Part shown: piece after piece, positions 12,207 to 20,956 of the stretch
Numbering within the stretch: the stretch's first letter is position 1
Layout of the letters: the number at the start of each line of letters is the position of its first letter
Origin: CAWEQO01 sp963811225
Lineage (GTDB): Bacteria; Chloroflexota; Anaerolineae; Anaerolineales; Anaerolineaceae
Direction: 5' to 3'
NCBI GenBank assembly: GCA_963811225.1
Contig: CAWEQO010000001.1
Span: forward strand, 310,001-374,000
Length of the DNA stretch: 64,000 bases
The notes under the pieces: model-generated
The model's database searches: none
Told to the model about the DNA's origin: nothing
What the model saw: only the letters and a program-made list of their open reading frames with translations
Program-made: the position numbers and the translations under genes

Positions 12207-12245
12207 AAAAAGAGCCGGCAGCATTTTCCGCTGCCGGCTCTTTTT
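12207..12245. terminator. Bidirectional rho-independent terminator
   Basis: 16-bp arms (AAAAAGAGCCGGCAGC) around a 7-nt loop, with A- and T-tracts on both sides, between the convergent subtilase and recO genes. Confidence 0.9.
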
Positions 12246-12305
12246 CATCATCGCAAACAACTTCTTGGCCCTGCTTCAATCCTTAACTCACCCCCGCGAT
12301 CCAGC

Positions 12306-13073
12306 CTACATCCTGTCCTTTCGAACCTCCCGGATAAACGCCGGGGAATTCAGGCTGCGCTCCAACAAGAAGGTGATGTACGACTGGATCAACGCCTCCA
12401 TCTCTGGACGCACACCCGGCGGAACCTCCACCTTGCTGGCTTCGCTGTACGAACTGCGCAGGAAATGACGCATATACTTCAGCGCCTGCACCGAAACCGG
12501 GCGAGCTTCCGGGTTACGCTGCAGGCAGCGCGGGCAGACGACCCCACCCAGCAGGCTCGAGAAGAACTGATCCTCCTCGCGTACCGGTTTATGGCACATC
12601 ACGCACTCGAACACCTCAGGCCGGAAGCCGAGCAGATCGAGCAGGTGCAGCTCATAATAACGGATGGCGGAGTAAACGTCCTCCTCGCCGGCAATCCGCT
12701 CCAGCGTGCTGGTCAGCAGCTGGAAGAGCAGGCGGTTCTCACCCTCCTCGTAGGTGAAGCGGTCGAGCAGCTCCACCACGTAAGCGGCGTAACCGGTGCG
12801 CGTCAGGTCCTCGCGGATCGGCAGGTACGCTTCCACCGTCTGCGCCTGGGTGACAATCCATAAGTCCCGGCCTGCAGCCAGCATCAGCGTCACGTGCGTG
12901 AAAGGCTCCAGGTGGCCGGCCTTGCGCGAGCGCAGGCGTCGCGCACCCTTGGCCACCGCCCGCAGCTTGCCCTGGTCACGCGTGTAGAGCACCAGCAGCC
13001 GGTCGGCCTCGCCCCAGTCGTTGTGGCGCAGTACGACACTGTCCACCCGAATATTCCGTTGGGTTCTTGACAT
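12306..13073 (-). CDS. recO: DNA repair protein RecO
   Basis: 255 aa, normal family length. The N-terminal OB fold is recognisable (DSVVLRHNDWGEADRLLVLYTRDQGKLRAVAKGARR), followed by the helical domain. The zinc-binding Cys pairs lie at FECVMCHKP and GGVVCPRC. RecO loads RecA onto SSB-coated DNA with RecR in the RecF pathway. It is the last gene of a tight minus-strand run (glmU-like, CNNM, cdd, recO) and starts 56 nt after cdd. Confidence 0.93.
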   Translation of the reverse strand: MSRTQRNIRVDSVVLRHNDWGEADRLLVLYTRDQGKLRAVAKGARRLRSRKAGHLEPFTHVTLMLAAGRDLWIVTQAQTVEAYLPIREDLTRTGYAAYVVELLDRFTYEEGENRLLFQLLTSTLERIAGEEDVYSAIRYYELHLLDLLGFRPEVFECVMCHKPVREEDQFFSSLLGGVVCPRCLQRNPEARPVSVQALKYMRHFLRSSYSEASKVEVPPGVRPEMEALIQSYITFLLERSLNSPAFIREVRKDRM

Positions 13074-13129
13074 GCTATTTTAAATTCATTTCCAATTTAC
13101 AGATCGATCTGCAAATTGAAACGACCTTT

Positions 13130-13540
13130 CTATTCCCTGGCCAAATCCTGCTCGGTAAATGCGCCCGGCAGCAGGTCTCTCACGGTCAGCTCTTGCACCA
13201 GGTTGCCCTGGGTATCGCCGATCAGCACCAACATATCCAGGCCAAACTCGGCCATCACCTGGCGGCACGAGCCGCAGGGTGTCCCACCATTCTCGGTCAC
13301 CACTGCCAGCGCCACAAACCTGCGCTCACCCTCCGATACCGCCTTAAAAATGGCAACCCGCTCGGCGCACATGCTGGTCGGGTAGGCCGCGCTTTCCACG
13401 TTCACACCGTCATACATCCTGCCGGACTCGGTCAGCAGGGCCGCGCCTACATCGTAATGCGAGTAGGGCGCGTAGGCCCACTGGCGAGCGGCGGCAGCCC
13501 GTTCCAGCAATTGGGATTTTATCTCAACGCTCAGACTCAT
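13130..13540 (-). CDS. cdd: Cytidine deaminase
   Basis: 136 aa, the size of the homotetrameric class. The zinc and catalytic motifs are present: Cys58-Ala-Glu60 (TSMCAER) and Cys89/Cys92 (GTPCGSCRQ), plus the substrate-binding NVESAAY. Converts cytidine and deoxycytidine to uridine forms in pyrimidine salvage. Its start overlaps the 3' end of the upstream CNNM gene by 17 nt, so translation is probably coupled. Confidence 0.94.
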   Translation of the reverse strand: MSLSVEIKSQLLERAAAARQWAYAPYSHYDVGAALLTESGRMYDGVNVESAAYPTSMCAERVAIFKAVSEGERRFVALAVVTENGGTPCGSCRQVMAEFGLDMLVLIGDTQGNLVQELTVRDLLPGAFTEQDLARE

Positions 13541-14807
13541 GCTCTGTCTCCTGTGTTTCTCCGAACTGCGATCTGCGGCGGGCTCGAACCATGCGAATGC
13601 GGCGTCCGCTCACCTGTTCGACCTCAATTTGCCAATCTTCCACTTCTAATTTCTCACCGCCGACCGGCACCCGGCCAATCTGTCCATAAATATACCCACC
13701 CAGCGTGTCGGCGATCTCTTTGGTGAGGTGGGTGTCTAAAATTTCGTTGAAATCATCCAGGTCGATGCGGCCCAGGAACTGGTACTCATCCGGGCTGATC
13801 TGCTGGTACAACAGTTCTTCGCTCTGATCGTACTCGTCACGGATCTCGCCAACAATCTCCTCGACGATGTCCTCCAGGGTGACGATCCCGGCCATGCCGC
13901 CGTACTCGTCCACCACAATCGACATGTGCACGCCGCGCGCCTGCATCTCGCGCAGAAGCTCGTCGACCTTCTTGGCCTCGGGGACGAAATATGCCGTCCG
14001 CAGCAGGCCGCGCACCGAATTGCCGTTCTCTACGTCCAGCTTCAGGCGCAGCAGGTCTTTGGCGTACAGCACGCCGATCACATTGTCGATCGCCTCTTCA
14101 TACACCGGCAGGCGCGAATGCCCGGACTGCACGGCCAGGTCGACCGCATCCTCCACGGAGGTGTTCACGTCCAGAGCGACCACGTCGATACGCGGCACCA
14201 TGATCTCTCGGCACAAAGTGTCGCCGAACTGGAAGATCGAGTAGATCATCTTGCGCTCGCCCTGCTCCAGGCTGCCCTCTTGCTGGCCCACTTCCACCCA
14301 ACTCTTCAGCTCATCCTCGGTCACGCCGAAGCGAGAGCGCACCAGCGAATCGGGCGAGCCAACCAACCGCATCAGCAGCCAGGTCAGCGGCCGAAACAGC
14401 AAGTCTACGGCCCTCGCAAGACCGGTGAGGCGAATGGCCCACATCTCGGTGTTGGGCAGCACCAGGCCTTCCACTGCGAACTCGAAGAACAAGATCAGCA
14501 CCACGAACACGAGCGACCCAATCAGCACCACTCCAATGGACAGCTGGGCGGGTGTGAAGTACAACGTCGCCAGCAGGTACAGCGAGCCTGCCAGCAGCAG
14601 GTGGGTCGTCGTCAAACTGGCCCGCAGCATGGTGGGCAGGTTCGGACGATCCATCAGTTTCAGTGTGTCGTCAACGGCTTTGGGGTAGCGGTCGTGCAGG
14701 GGAACCAGGCCCACGGGGCGGGCAAGGATCAAGCTGGTCCGCATGGCGGCAAAGAGCATATCGACAAAAAACAAAATAAAGAACAAAACCCAATAGGTGT
14801 TACTCAC
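13524..14807 (-). CDS. CNNM/CorC-type transporter (DUF21, paired CBS domains, CorC_HlyC)
   Basis: 427 aa, beginning with GTG. Four hydrophobic segments make up a DUF21 domain (~1-175). Two CBS domains follow (MVPRIDVVALDVNTSVEDA ... AYFVPEAKKVDELLREMQ), then a CorC_HlyC domain (~340-420) containing GGYIYGQIGRVPVGGEKL. Relatives are magnesium/cobalt exporters or haemolysin-C-like proteins; the specific ion is not evident. It lies 46 nt after the glmU-like gene and overlaps cdd, so all four genes may form one transcript. Confidence 0.88.
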   Translation of the reverse strand: MSNTYWVLFFILFFVDMLFAAMRTSLILARPVGLVPLHDRYPKAVDDTLKLMDRPNLPTMLRASLTTTHLLLAGSLYLLATLYFTPAQLSIGVVLIGSLVFVVLILFFEFAVEGLVLPNTEMWAIRLTGLARAVDLLFRPLTWLLMRLVGSPDSLVRSRFGVTEDELKSWVEVGQQEGSLEQGERKMIYSIFQFGDTLCREIMVPRIDVVALDVNTSVEDAVDLAVQSGHSRLPVYEEAIDNVIGVLYAKDLLRLKLDVENGNSVRGLLRTAYFVPEAKKVDELLREMQARGVHMSIVVDEYGGMAGIVTLEDIVEEIVGEIRDEYDQSEELLYQQISPDEYQFLGRIDLDDFNEILDTHLTKEIADTLGGYIYGQIGRVPVGGEKLEVEDWQIEVEQVSGRRIRMVRARRRSQFGETQETEHESER

Positions 14808-14853
14808 GTTGATTTTCTTTCAACCTTTTTTGTGGGCAGTTGATTCAGCAGCC

Positions 14854-15858
14854 TTATTTTCCTTGCAAATGCTCGAATGGGCCGACCTCGGCTCCGTCCG
14901 GCAATTGCGTATCTTCTATTATAGAAGAAATCACTTTGCAGCGATCACCCAATTGTGCATTCCGTAAAATTGCATTCGGCCCAATCTCACAGCCCTCTCC
15001 GATGTGACAATTGCCCTGCAGGTGCGTATTCGGCCACAACACGCTGTCCTGACCGATAACCACGCTGGGATCAATGTAAGTGGTATCGGGATCGATCATG
15101 GTGACGCCAGTGATCAACCAGCTGGCATTGGTGCGCCGCCGCAGGATGGATTCGGCCTCGGCCAGGTGCGCCCGGTTGTTGATGCCGATGGCCTCCTCGG
15201 GGGCCGAAACCGGCAGCGCCTCCACCGGCAGGCCGTCCTGTGCTGCGATGGCGATACTATCCGTCAGGTAGTACTCGCCCTTCGGGGAGAGCTTTATGCG
15301 CTCGAGCGCCGGCCACAGCCACTTCGAGTCGAAGCAGTAAGCGCCCACGTTCAGCTCCTGGATGGCAAGCTGCTCGGGCGTGGCCTGGGCCTCCTCGACG
15401 ATCTCGCGCACCATGCCATCCGGGCCGCGGATGATGCGACCGAAGCCGTGCGAGTTCTCCAGACGCATGGTTAGCATCGAGAGCGGCCCGAGGTTGTTCT
15501 GCTGAGCCTCCACCAGCCCGCGCAGCGTCTCTGGCAAGAACAGAGGCATGTCGCCATAGAAAACCACCACCAGCCCGTCATCGCCCCTCAGGAGCGGCTC
15601 TGCCGCCTGCACGGCGTTGGCTGTGCCTAACTGGCGGTCTTGGATCACAAAGCGGGCCGCATCCCCCACCGCCTCACGCACCGACTCGGCTCCGTGCCCA
15701 ATTACCACCACCGGCTTCTCGGTGGTCACCAGGGCCGCATAGGACAGTGCGTGCTGGATGAGCGGTTTCCCCGCCAACCTGTGCAGCACCTTCGGCAAAT
15801 TCGAGCGCATGCGCGTGCCTTGCCCGGCGGCCAGAATGACGGCAGTTACTTTATTCAA
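14854..15858 (-). CDS. glmU: GlmU-like UDP-GlcNAc pyrophosphorylase with a shortened C-terminus
   Basis: 334 aa from a TTG at 15858, chosen because AGGAGG lies 6 nt upstream; a GTG one codon earlier is only 3 nt from it. The nucleotidyltransferase half is complete (VILAAGQGTRMRSNLPKVLH, then DRQLGTANAV and FYGDMPLF). Full-length GlmU is ~450 aa with a long left-handed beta-helix acetyltransferase. Here only a few hexapeptide turns remain (VVIGQDSVLWPNTHL, EGCEIGPNAIL) and the acetyl-CoA and catalytic His region is missing. The protein should form UDP-GlcNAc from GlcNAc-1-P, but the acetylation step would need another enzyme. It may instead be a related sugar-nucleotidyltransferase. Confidence 0.8.
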   Translation of the reverse strand: MNKVTAVILAAGQGTRMRSNLPKVLHRLAGKPLIQHALSYAALVTTEKPVVVIGHGAESVREAVGDAARFVIQDRQLGTANAVQAAEPLLRGDDGLVVVFYGDMPLFLPETLRGLVEAQQNNLGPLSMLTMRLENSHGFGRIIRGPDGMVREIVEEAQATPEQLAIQELNVGAYCFDSKWLWPALERIKLSPKGEYYLTDSIAIAAQDGLPVEALPVSAPEEAIGINNRAHLAEAESILRRRTNASWLITGVTMIDPDTTYIDPSVVIGQDSVLWPNTHLQGNCHIGEGCEIGPNAILRNAQLGDRCKVISSIIEDTQLPDGAEVGPFEHLQGK

Positions 15859-15880
15859 CACAATCCTCCTGTTTACCTTA

Positions 15881-15921
15881 AGGGCAACCCTTGTGGAAAC
15901 CCCAGACCTAAGGGTTGCCCT
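15881..15921. repeat. 41-bp interspersed repeat with inverted ends, copy 2
   Basis: AGGGCAACCCTTGTGGAA at the left and AGGGTTGCCCT at the right; 35/41 identical to 4614-4654. It lies just upstream of the glmU-like gene. Confidence 0.7.
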
Positions 15922-16061
15922 CCCCGAGGTATGGGCTTGAGACCAAAAAACCACAGCTGCTGCCGATATTCACCGGGCAAGGTTCACCCGTGGACATCTG
16001 CATGCAATTGTGGTTGATGGAGAGCCAGGTCCTCCCATGGATAGGCAGTCAAGCGATACAG

Positions 16062-16132
16062 CTGGGGCGCCTGGATTCGAACCAAGATCCACAGATCCAA
16101 AGTCTGGTGTGCTGCCGTTGCACTACGCCCCA
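16062..16132 (-). tRNA. tRNA-Gln (anticodon UUG)
   Basis: 71 nt without an encoded CCA end. The acceptor stem TGGGGCG/CGCCCCA is perfect. The D-arm is GTGC-AACGGCA-GCAC. The anticodon loop CTTTGGA gives anticodon TTG. The T-arm is CTTGG-TTCGAAT-CCAGG. The first anticodon-stem pair is a C-U mismatch. It stands alone between the glmU-like gene and a divergent binding-protein gene. Confidence 0.92.
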
Positions 16133-16192
16133 ATGAAACCCATGTAAATCGGAGGAATTTTAACACAAAATGAGGAAAATTGCCATTTGTAT

Positions 16193-16221
16193 TTGTGTTA
16201 TCGATGATTCTGTGCTAAAGT
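16193..16221 (+). promoter_or_regulatory. Candidate promoter of the stand-alone peptide-binding lipoprotein
   Basis: TTGTGT, 17-nt spacer, TAAAGT with a TGC extension directly before the -10. It would give a ~157-nt leader, unusually long for this window. Confidence 0.45.
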
Positions 16222-16384
16222 ATACGATATATCAAATACCTTTTTTAACTAAAAAGAGCTTCTGTAACAGTTTCCCCAACCGCAAGTGATCTGAATAAGA
16301 AAGGAGTATCTCGGAAAAATCAGCGTTCCCTTACCCTTCACCCATTCAGTATCTCAACCTTTCATTTTAGAGGAGGAATTTCAG

Positions 16385-18232
16385 ATGTCTCGAAAGAAGT
16401 CTTGGTTAGCTGTCAGTGTTCTCTTGATGGCCGTTATGCTGTTGTCCGCCTGCCAGCCTGCCGCTGCCCCCACCCCTGAAGTAATTTACCAAACTCAGAT
16501 CGTGGAGAAGGAAGGCCAGCAGGTTACTGTAGTTGTCACGGCCCAACCGAACGAGCCCGCCGCTCCGGTAGATCAGACGCCGCAGAAGAAGGTCCTGCAC
16601 CTGGCATGGGGCCCCAGCGACATCCCCACCATCGACTCGGCTCTGGCCTGGGACGTGATCTCGATCCAGATGATCGATGAAATGACCGTCGGCCTGACCC
16701 GGCAGAACGAGCAGACCGCCGAATTGGAAAACGCCATGGCCACCGACGTGCAAGTTGCCGACGACGGCCTCACCTACACCTTCAAGATCAAGCAGGGCGT
16801 GCCGTGGGTCAAGTACGATTCTGTCAACGATCAGGTTGTGCAGGTGCTGGACTGCGACGGCAACCCGCGCATGGTCAACGCAAATGACTTCGAGTATGGC
16901 ATGAAACGCACTGCCGATCCGATGGTCGCGGCCGATTATGCCTATGTGCTCGGACTGGCCGTTCAAGGTGTCGATGAGTTCAACAGCGGCGCTGCAGAAG
17001 ACTCCAGCGTCGTTGGTGTGACTGCATTAGATGACTCCACCCTCGAAGTTAAGTTCCTTCGCCCCGCCGTCTACAACCTCAACATCATGAGCATGTGGTT
17101 CGCCCATGCCATGCCCAGCTGGCTCATCGATGGCAGCGACTGCAGCGATGCCCGCGGCGACAAGTGGATCGAGACCGGCTTATACCAGGGCTATGGCCCC
17201 TTCACCCTGAAGGAATGGGTCCATGACGCCGAGATCACCCTGATCAAGAACCCCTTCTGGCCCGGCGACGATGTCGTTCCTACAGCCAAAATCGACGAAA
17301 TCCACTGGTCGATTATTGATACACCTGCGGCGCTGGCTGAGTTCGAGGCCGGCAACTTGGATTCCGCCGGCATTCCGTCCAGCGATCAAGATCGCATCCT
17401 GGCCGATCCGCAGTACGCCGATATGGTGACCTACACCTACACCCTCGGCACTGAATTCTACGCTTACAATGCCCAGCTGCCGCCCACCGACGATGTGCGC
17501 GTCCGCCAGGCTCTGTCCATGTCCATCGACCGCCAGTCGTTGATCAACAACGTCATCAAAGATGGCATCCCTTCACCTTTCTTCACCAACCCTGGCGCGG
17601 CCGGCGCTCCCAAGCCTGAACTATACCCCGATCTCGGCATCAACTATGACCCCGAGCAGGCCAAGGCGCTCATGAATGAATATCTGACCGAGAAAGGCCA
17701 GAGCGCTGCCGATGTAACCATTAGCCTGATGTTCAACACCGGCGACGCCAACAAGAAGATCGCCGAGACCGTCCAGGCCATGTGGCAGGACAATCTCGGC
17801 ATCAAAGTCGAGTTGGTTAATCAGGAATGGGCGGTCTTCAAAGTCAGCCGCAAAGATGGTCAGAACAACGTCTACCGCGGCTCATGGGTGCAGGACTACC
17901 CCGACGCCAACAATTTCCTCTATGAAGTCTTCGCTCCCGGCGGCGCCTACCAGGACGTGGTCGACTGGGCATATGACCCCAGCAAGACCGACACCTGGGA
18001 CAATCCCAAGTACGATGAGTTCATTAAGCTGCTGGAAGACGCCGCAGTCGAAACCGATCCGGACGCTCGCATGGAATTGTATGCCCAGGCAGAGCAGATC
18101 CTGGTCTACGATGAGGCCGCTGTCATGCCGCTGCGCTGGTATTCCAGCCGCATCTTGCGCCTGCCTCGCGTTCAGGATACCCAATCCATCACCGGTTACG
18201 ACCGCTATGAAAAGTGGGATATCTCAGAGTAA
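16385..18232 (+). CDS. ABC transporter solute-binding lipoprotein, family 5 (oligopeptide type), stand-alone copy
   Basis: 615 aa with GAGGAGGAATTTCAG directly upstream of the ATG. The lipoprotein signal is LLMAVMLLSAC (Cys near 23), followed by an Ala/Pro/Thr tether. The mature part is a typical SBP_bac_5 fold (YTFKIKQGVPWVKYD, YGPFTLKEWVHDAEITLIKNP, DVRVRQALSMSIDRQSLI). It is a clear paralog of the product of 25312-27087, sharing WLIxGxDCxDARGDxWIETG and LKEWVHD. No permease genes lie on this strand, so it probably feeds the opp permease encoded opposite. A strong terminator follows. Confidence 0.9.
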   Translation: MSRKKSWLAVSVLLMAVMLLSACQPAAAPTPEVIYQTQIVEKEGQQVTVVVTAQPNEPAAPVDQTPQKKVLHLAWGPSDIPTIDSALAWDVISIQMIDEMTVGLTRQNEQTAELENAMATDVQVADDGLTYTFKIKQGVPWVKYDSVNDQVVQVLDCDGNPRMVNANDFEYGMKRTADPMVAADYAYVLGLAVQGVDEFNSGAAEDSSVVGVTALDDSTLEVKFLRPAVYNLNIMSMWFAHAMPSWLIDGSDCSDARGDKWIETGLYQGYGPFTLKEWVHDAEITLIKNPFWPGDDVVPTAKIDEIHWSIIDTPAALAEFEAGNLDSAGIPSSDQDRILADPQYADMVTYTYTLGTEFYAYNAQLPPTDDVRVRQALSMSIDRQSLINNVIKDGIPSPFFTNPGAAGAPKPELYPDLGINYDPEQAKALMNEYLTEKGQSAADVTISLMFNTGDANKKIAETVQAMWQDNLGIKVELVNQEWAVFKVSRKDGQNNVYRGSWVQDYPDANNFLYEVFAPGGAYQDVVDWAYDPSKTDTWDNPKYDEFIKLLEDAAVETDPDARMELYAQAEQILVYDEAAVMPLRWYSSRILRLPRVQDTQSITGYDRYEKWDISE

Positions 18233-18257
18233 GTCACTGAGACTTTTCGGAAAACCA

Positions 18258-18287
18258 AAACCGGCGGGCTTTCAAGCCCGCCGGTTT
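18258..18287. terminator. Rho-independent terminator
   Basis: 14-bp arms (AAACCGGCGGGCTT) with a 2-nt loop between the convergent binding-protein and response-regulator genes. Confidence 0.85.
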
Positions 18288-18303
18288 ATGATTCTGTCTA
18301 CTT

Positions 18304-19530
18304 TTAATCCCCGAAATCGTTCACCAACCCCAGCTTGCGCGCCTTCTCGAACGAGATCGAGTCCTTCGCCAGCGGCTCGATGGCGCTGGCCTCGGCTAAC
18401 GAATCCCAGAAAGCATCCACATCTTCGTTCTTCAGACCGCCGCCGCCCGCATCAAACAGGGCCGCCAGGCTGCCCAGTCCGGCCTCCGGCTCGGGCGGCC
18501 TGGCGGCTTTGGGAGCTTTCGGCCCCTCAGGCAGCGTTTCCTTCACCGGCTCAGGCAGCTCTTTTGGAGAGAGCGCATCCACCGCAATCGACCGGGACTC
18601 TTGCGGCTTCTCTAATGGCGTCTCCGCCCTCACCGGCACGAGCGCTGCAGCCGCCATATTCTTCAAGACCGCTTCGATCTGCGCTTGCCCGCTCAAGGCC
18701 TCTTCCAGCGCCAGGGCCAGTCGCAGCAGGCTGGCTTGCGGCCGGATCGCCAACGCCAGGGTATACGCGCCCAGCGCGGCAATCACCAGGTTAACGACCT
18801 TGCCATGCAGGATCAGCGCCGATTGGGGCGCTTCCAGGCCCATGCGCTGCGACAGCGCTTTCTGCCCGTCCAACGCCTCCAGCACCGGTGCGGCCCACTT
18901 CTGCTCGAACGCCCCGCCGGGGAACTCCCCCACCATGGCTCTCACCTTCCCCTCCGAGTCCATCAGCACAACCGCCAGCGCATTGGCGTCCTGGCGCAGC
19001 CTGGTCAGATGCTTTGCCAATGGTTCTACGAGATCGGCCTTCTTTGGTGATTCCGCCGTAAGCGCTCCCGGCTGCGAAGGCTGCGCCTGTGCTTCTGGTT
19101 TCACCGGCTCAGCCGGCGCATCCTGATCGGCAGACTGCTCCGCAGCCTTCTCTTCGTCGCTCAGGCAGCGCTCAGCCACATCGATCAGCGCGTTCAGATC
19201 GAACGGTTTGCGGAAGAAGCCCTGCGCCTGGATACCATCCATCTGCCGTCCAATCTGCGTCTCGGTCAGTCCGGTAATTAAAATGACCTTCAGATCGGGG
19301 CTGCGCCTCCGGATTTTGCGGATCATCTCTGTGCCGGAAATACCCGGCAGGCGGATGTCCGTGATGAGCAGCTGCACGGCCACCCGCGCCGATTCCAACA
19401 TCGCCTCCTCGGCGGAGGGACAAATCATGATCTTGAGGTTAGGGTCGACGCTTTCGAGGGCACTGCTGATCAGACGGGCAACGTCCAGAGCATCTTCGAC
19501 GATTAGCACACGTTTCTTTTTGGCTGCCAT
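18304..19530 (-). CDS. Response regulator receiver fused to a Roadblock/LC7-like domain
   Basis: 408 aa from ATG 19530 (ATG 19542, four codons earlier, is also possible). Residues 5-122 form an intact receiver: Glu12/Asp13, Asp58 in LLITDIRLPG and the Lys of FFRKPFD. After a Pro/Ala/Gln linker, residues ~175-310 have the Roadblock/LC7 layout (LVVLMDSEGKVRAMVGEF-like strand, long helix, HGKVVNLVIAALGAYTLALAI strands). The rest is an acidic Pro-rich tail ending in a short helical motif. Roadblock proteins bind small Ras-like GTPases, as in MglB, so this may link phosphorylation to a GTPase switch. The receiver is certain; the Roadblock call is by fold pattern. No GTPase gene is adjacent. Confidence 0.7.
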   Translation of the reverse strand: MAAKKKRVLIVEDALDVARLISSALESVDPNLKIMICPSAEEAMLESARVAVQLLITDIRLPGISGTEMIRKIRRRSPDLKVILITGLTETQIGRQMDGIQAQGFFRKPFDLNALIDVAERCLSDEEKAAEQSADQDAPAEPVKPEAQAQPSQPGALTAESPKKADLVEPLAKHLTRLRQDANALAVVLMDSEGKVRAMVGEFPGGAFEQKWAAPVLEALDGQKALSQRMGLEAPQSALILHGKVVNLVIAALGAYTLALAIRPQASLLRLALALEEALSGQAQIEAVLKNMAAAALVPVRAETPLEKPQESRSIAVDALSPKELPEPVKETLPEGPKAPKAARPPEPEAGLGSLAALFDAGGGGLKNEDVDAFWDSLAEASAIEPLAKDSISFEKARKLGLVNDFGD

Positions 19531-19576
19531 GTTTGATTCCATTGTGCGGTGATTGGACAATTCGACTTCCAATGGC

Positions 19577-19605
19577 ACTATAGCATACGCAGTGAGCCTA
19601 GTCAA
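19577..19605 (-). promoter_or_regulatory. Sigma-70 promoter of the receiver-Roadblock gene
   Basis: Minus strand TTGACT, 17-nt spacer, TATAGT. The start would be near 19570, 28-40 nt before the candidate ATGs. Confidence 0.75.
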
Positions 19606-19655
19606 TCGATGCGGGGGGAGTTATGAAAACTGTAAGCCGGTGTGTGCAGACACAA

Positions 19656-19698
19656 ATCGGGAGACGCAGTGATCTTTCGGATCACTGCGTCTCCCGAT
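19656..19698. terminator. Long hairpin after the second oppC copy
   Basis: 19-bp perfect arms with a 5-nt loop (TTTCG), just after the oppC stop. Its GGAGACGC-x-GTGA core and following CCTGTGTGT are shared with the hairpin after the other oppC at 23044-23094, so gene and hairpin appear to have been duplicated together. Confidence 0.75.
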
Positions 19699-19719
19699 CT
19701 CCGTGCCTGTGTGTCTCAG

Positions 19720-20742
19720 TTATTGGGTTCCGCGCAGGCGTGGATCGAACGCATCTCGCAGGCCATCGCCGAGGAAGTTGAAAGCGAACATGGTGATCGC
19801 CAGCGCTAGCGCCGGGAAGATCGTCTGGTTCGGGTAGGTGCGCACCACGCTGGAACCGTCCGAGATCATCGCACCCCACGAGGGGGTCGGCGGGTTGACG
19901 CCCAGGCCGATGAACGACAGGAAGGCTTCCGTGCTGATGTAGCCCGGGATCGCCAGGGTCTCCGCCACGATCAAGGGGCCGACCACGTTGGGCAAAATGT
20001 GGCGGAACAGGATGCGCCCGTTGGTGGCCCCTACCGTGCGGGCCGCCTCGACGTATTCCTTCTCGCGCACAGACAGCACTTGACCGCGCGTCAGGCGCGC
20101 CATGCCCTGCCAGGCAGTCAGTCCGATGCCAATGAAGATGAACAGCATGCCACCCAGCTTGGCATCCATGGCGCTGATCGCATAGGTAAACGAGCCGGGG
20201 TCTGGGTGAGAGAACGTCGAGCGGAAGAAGGCCAGCATCAGAATGATGAACAACAGGTTCGGGAAGGCGAATAAGACGTCCACGATGCGCATCATGATGT
20301 TGTCCACACTGCCGCTCGCGTAGCCCGAGATGCTGCCGTAGGTCACGCCGATCAGCAAGCTGATCAACGGCCCGATCAGCGCCACGGTTAGCGAGATGCG
20401 CGCGCCATAGATGATCCGGCTGAACAGGTCACGGCCCACGTAGTCGGCGCCCAGGATATAGCTGTTGGACACCTTGACATATGGCTGCATCGACGGGAAG
20501 ACCTTCAAAATCCACGCCGGAGCAGCGTTCTGATCGGTCAGGATTTGCTTATCGAAAGAATATGGAGCGATGACATCCGCAAAAATGGCCAAAAGGAACA
20601 GAACGATGATAATCGCTCCGCCCACCACGGCAGCCTTGTTGCGGATCAGCCGCCGCAAGGCATCCATCCACAGGCTTTCACCCTTCTGAGTCAGCAGATC
20701 TCCACCCAACGGTGACTTGTTCACATTCAGTTCAACGGTCAT
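19720..20742 (-). CDS. Oligopeptide ABC transporter permease OppC-like, second copy
   Basis: 340 aa from ATG 20742, with AGGAGG upstream. An N-terminal OppC_N segment (GESLWMDALRRLIRNKAAVVGGAIIIVLFLLAIF) is followed by the BPD_transp_1 domain with the EAA loop (EYVEAARTVGATNGRILFRHILPN). It is very close to the oppC at 23111-24136; the C-terminal ~200 residues are nearly identical and long DNA runs match exactly, while the N-terminal third differs more. It follows the divergent binding protein 20957-22930 with no oppB partner, so it may alternate with the main OppC or pair with OppB. The 214-nt upstream gap holds two hairpins. Confidence 0.9.
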   Translation of the reverse strand: MTVELNVNKSPLGGDLLTQKGESLWMDALRRLIRNKAAVVGGAIIIVLFLLAIFADVIAPYSFDKQILTDQNAAPAWILKVFPSMQPYVKVSNSYILGADYVGRDLFSRIIYGARISLTVALIGPLISLLIGVTYGSISGYASGSVDNIMMRIVDVLFAFPNLLFIILMLAFFRSTFSHPDPGSFTYAISAMDAKLGGMLFIFIGIGLTAWQGMARLTRGQVLSVREKEYVEAARTVGATNGRILFRHILPNVVGPLIVAETLAIPGYISTEAFLSFIGLGVNPPTPSWGAMISDGSSVVRTYPNQTIFPALALAITMFAFNFLGDGLRDAFDPRLRGTQ

Positions 20743-20804
20743 CCTGCCTCCTGTTGATTCAGTCTTAGAGATGTAGGACTCCATTTCCGGCTGCAAACAC
20801 CACA

Positions 20805-20835
20805 GCATCCGGTTAATAATAAGTTAACCGGATGC
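20805..20835. repeat. Hairpin upstream of the second oppC
   Basis: 12-bp arms (GCATCCGGTTAA) with a 7-nt loop. It lies in the leader of the second oppC and may protect or attenuate it. Confidence 0.5.
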
Positions 20836-20886
20836 AAAAGATTGGTCAAGCTACTGGAGAACTATCTTCAGGGCATATAAAAGAAA

Positions 20887-20920
20887 TCGGAGCGGGGCGT
20901 CACAACACCCCACTCCGATG
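20887..20920. terminator. Hairpin after the second binding-protein gene
   Basis: 12-nt arms ATCGGAGCGGGG/CCCCACTCCGAT (one G-T pair) with a 10-nt loop. A short relative of the palindrome at 546-609. Confidence 0.6.
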
Positions 20921-20956
20921 GTTCTGATAGACCCTGTTGGAATCGAGCAGCTGCTC

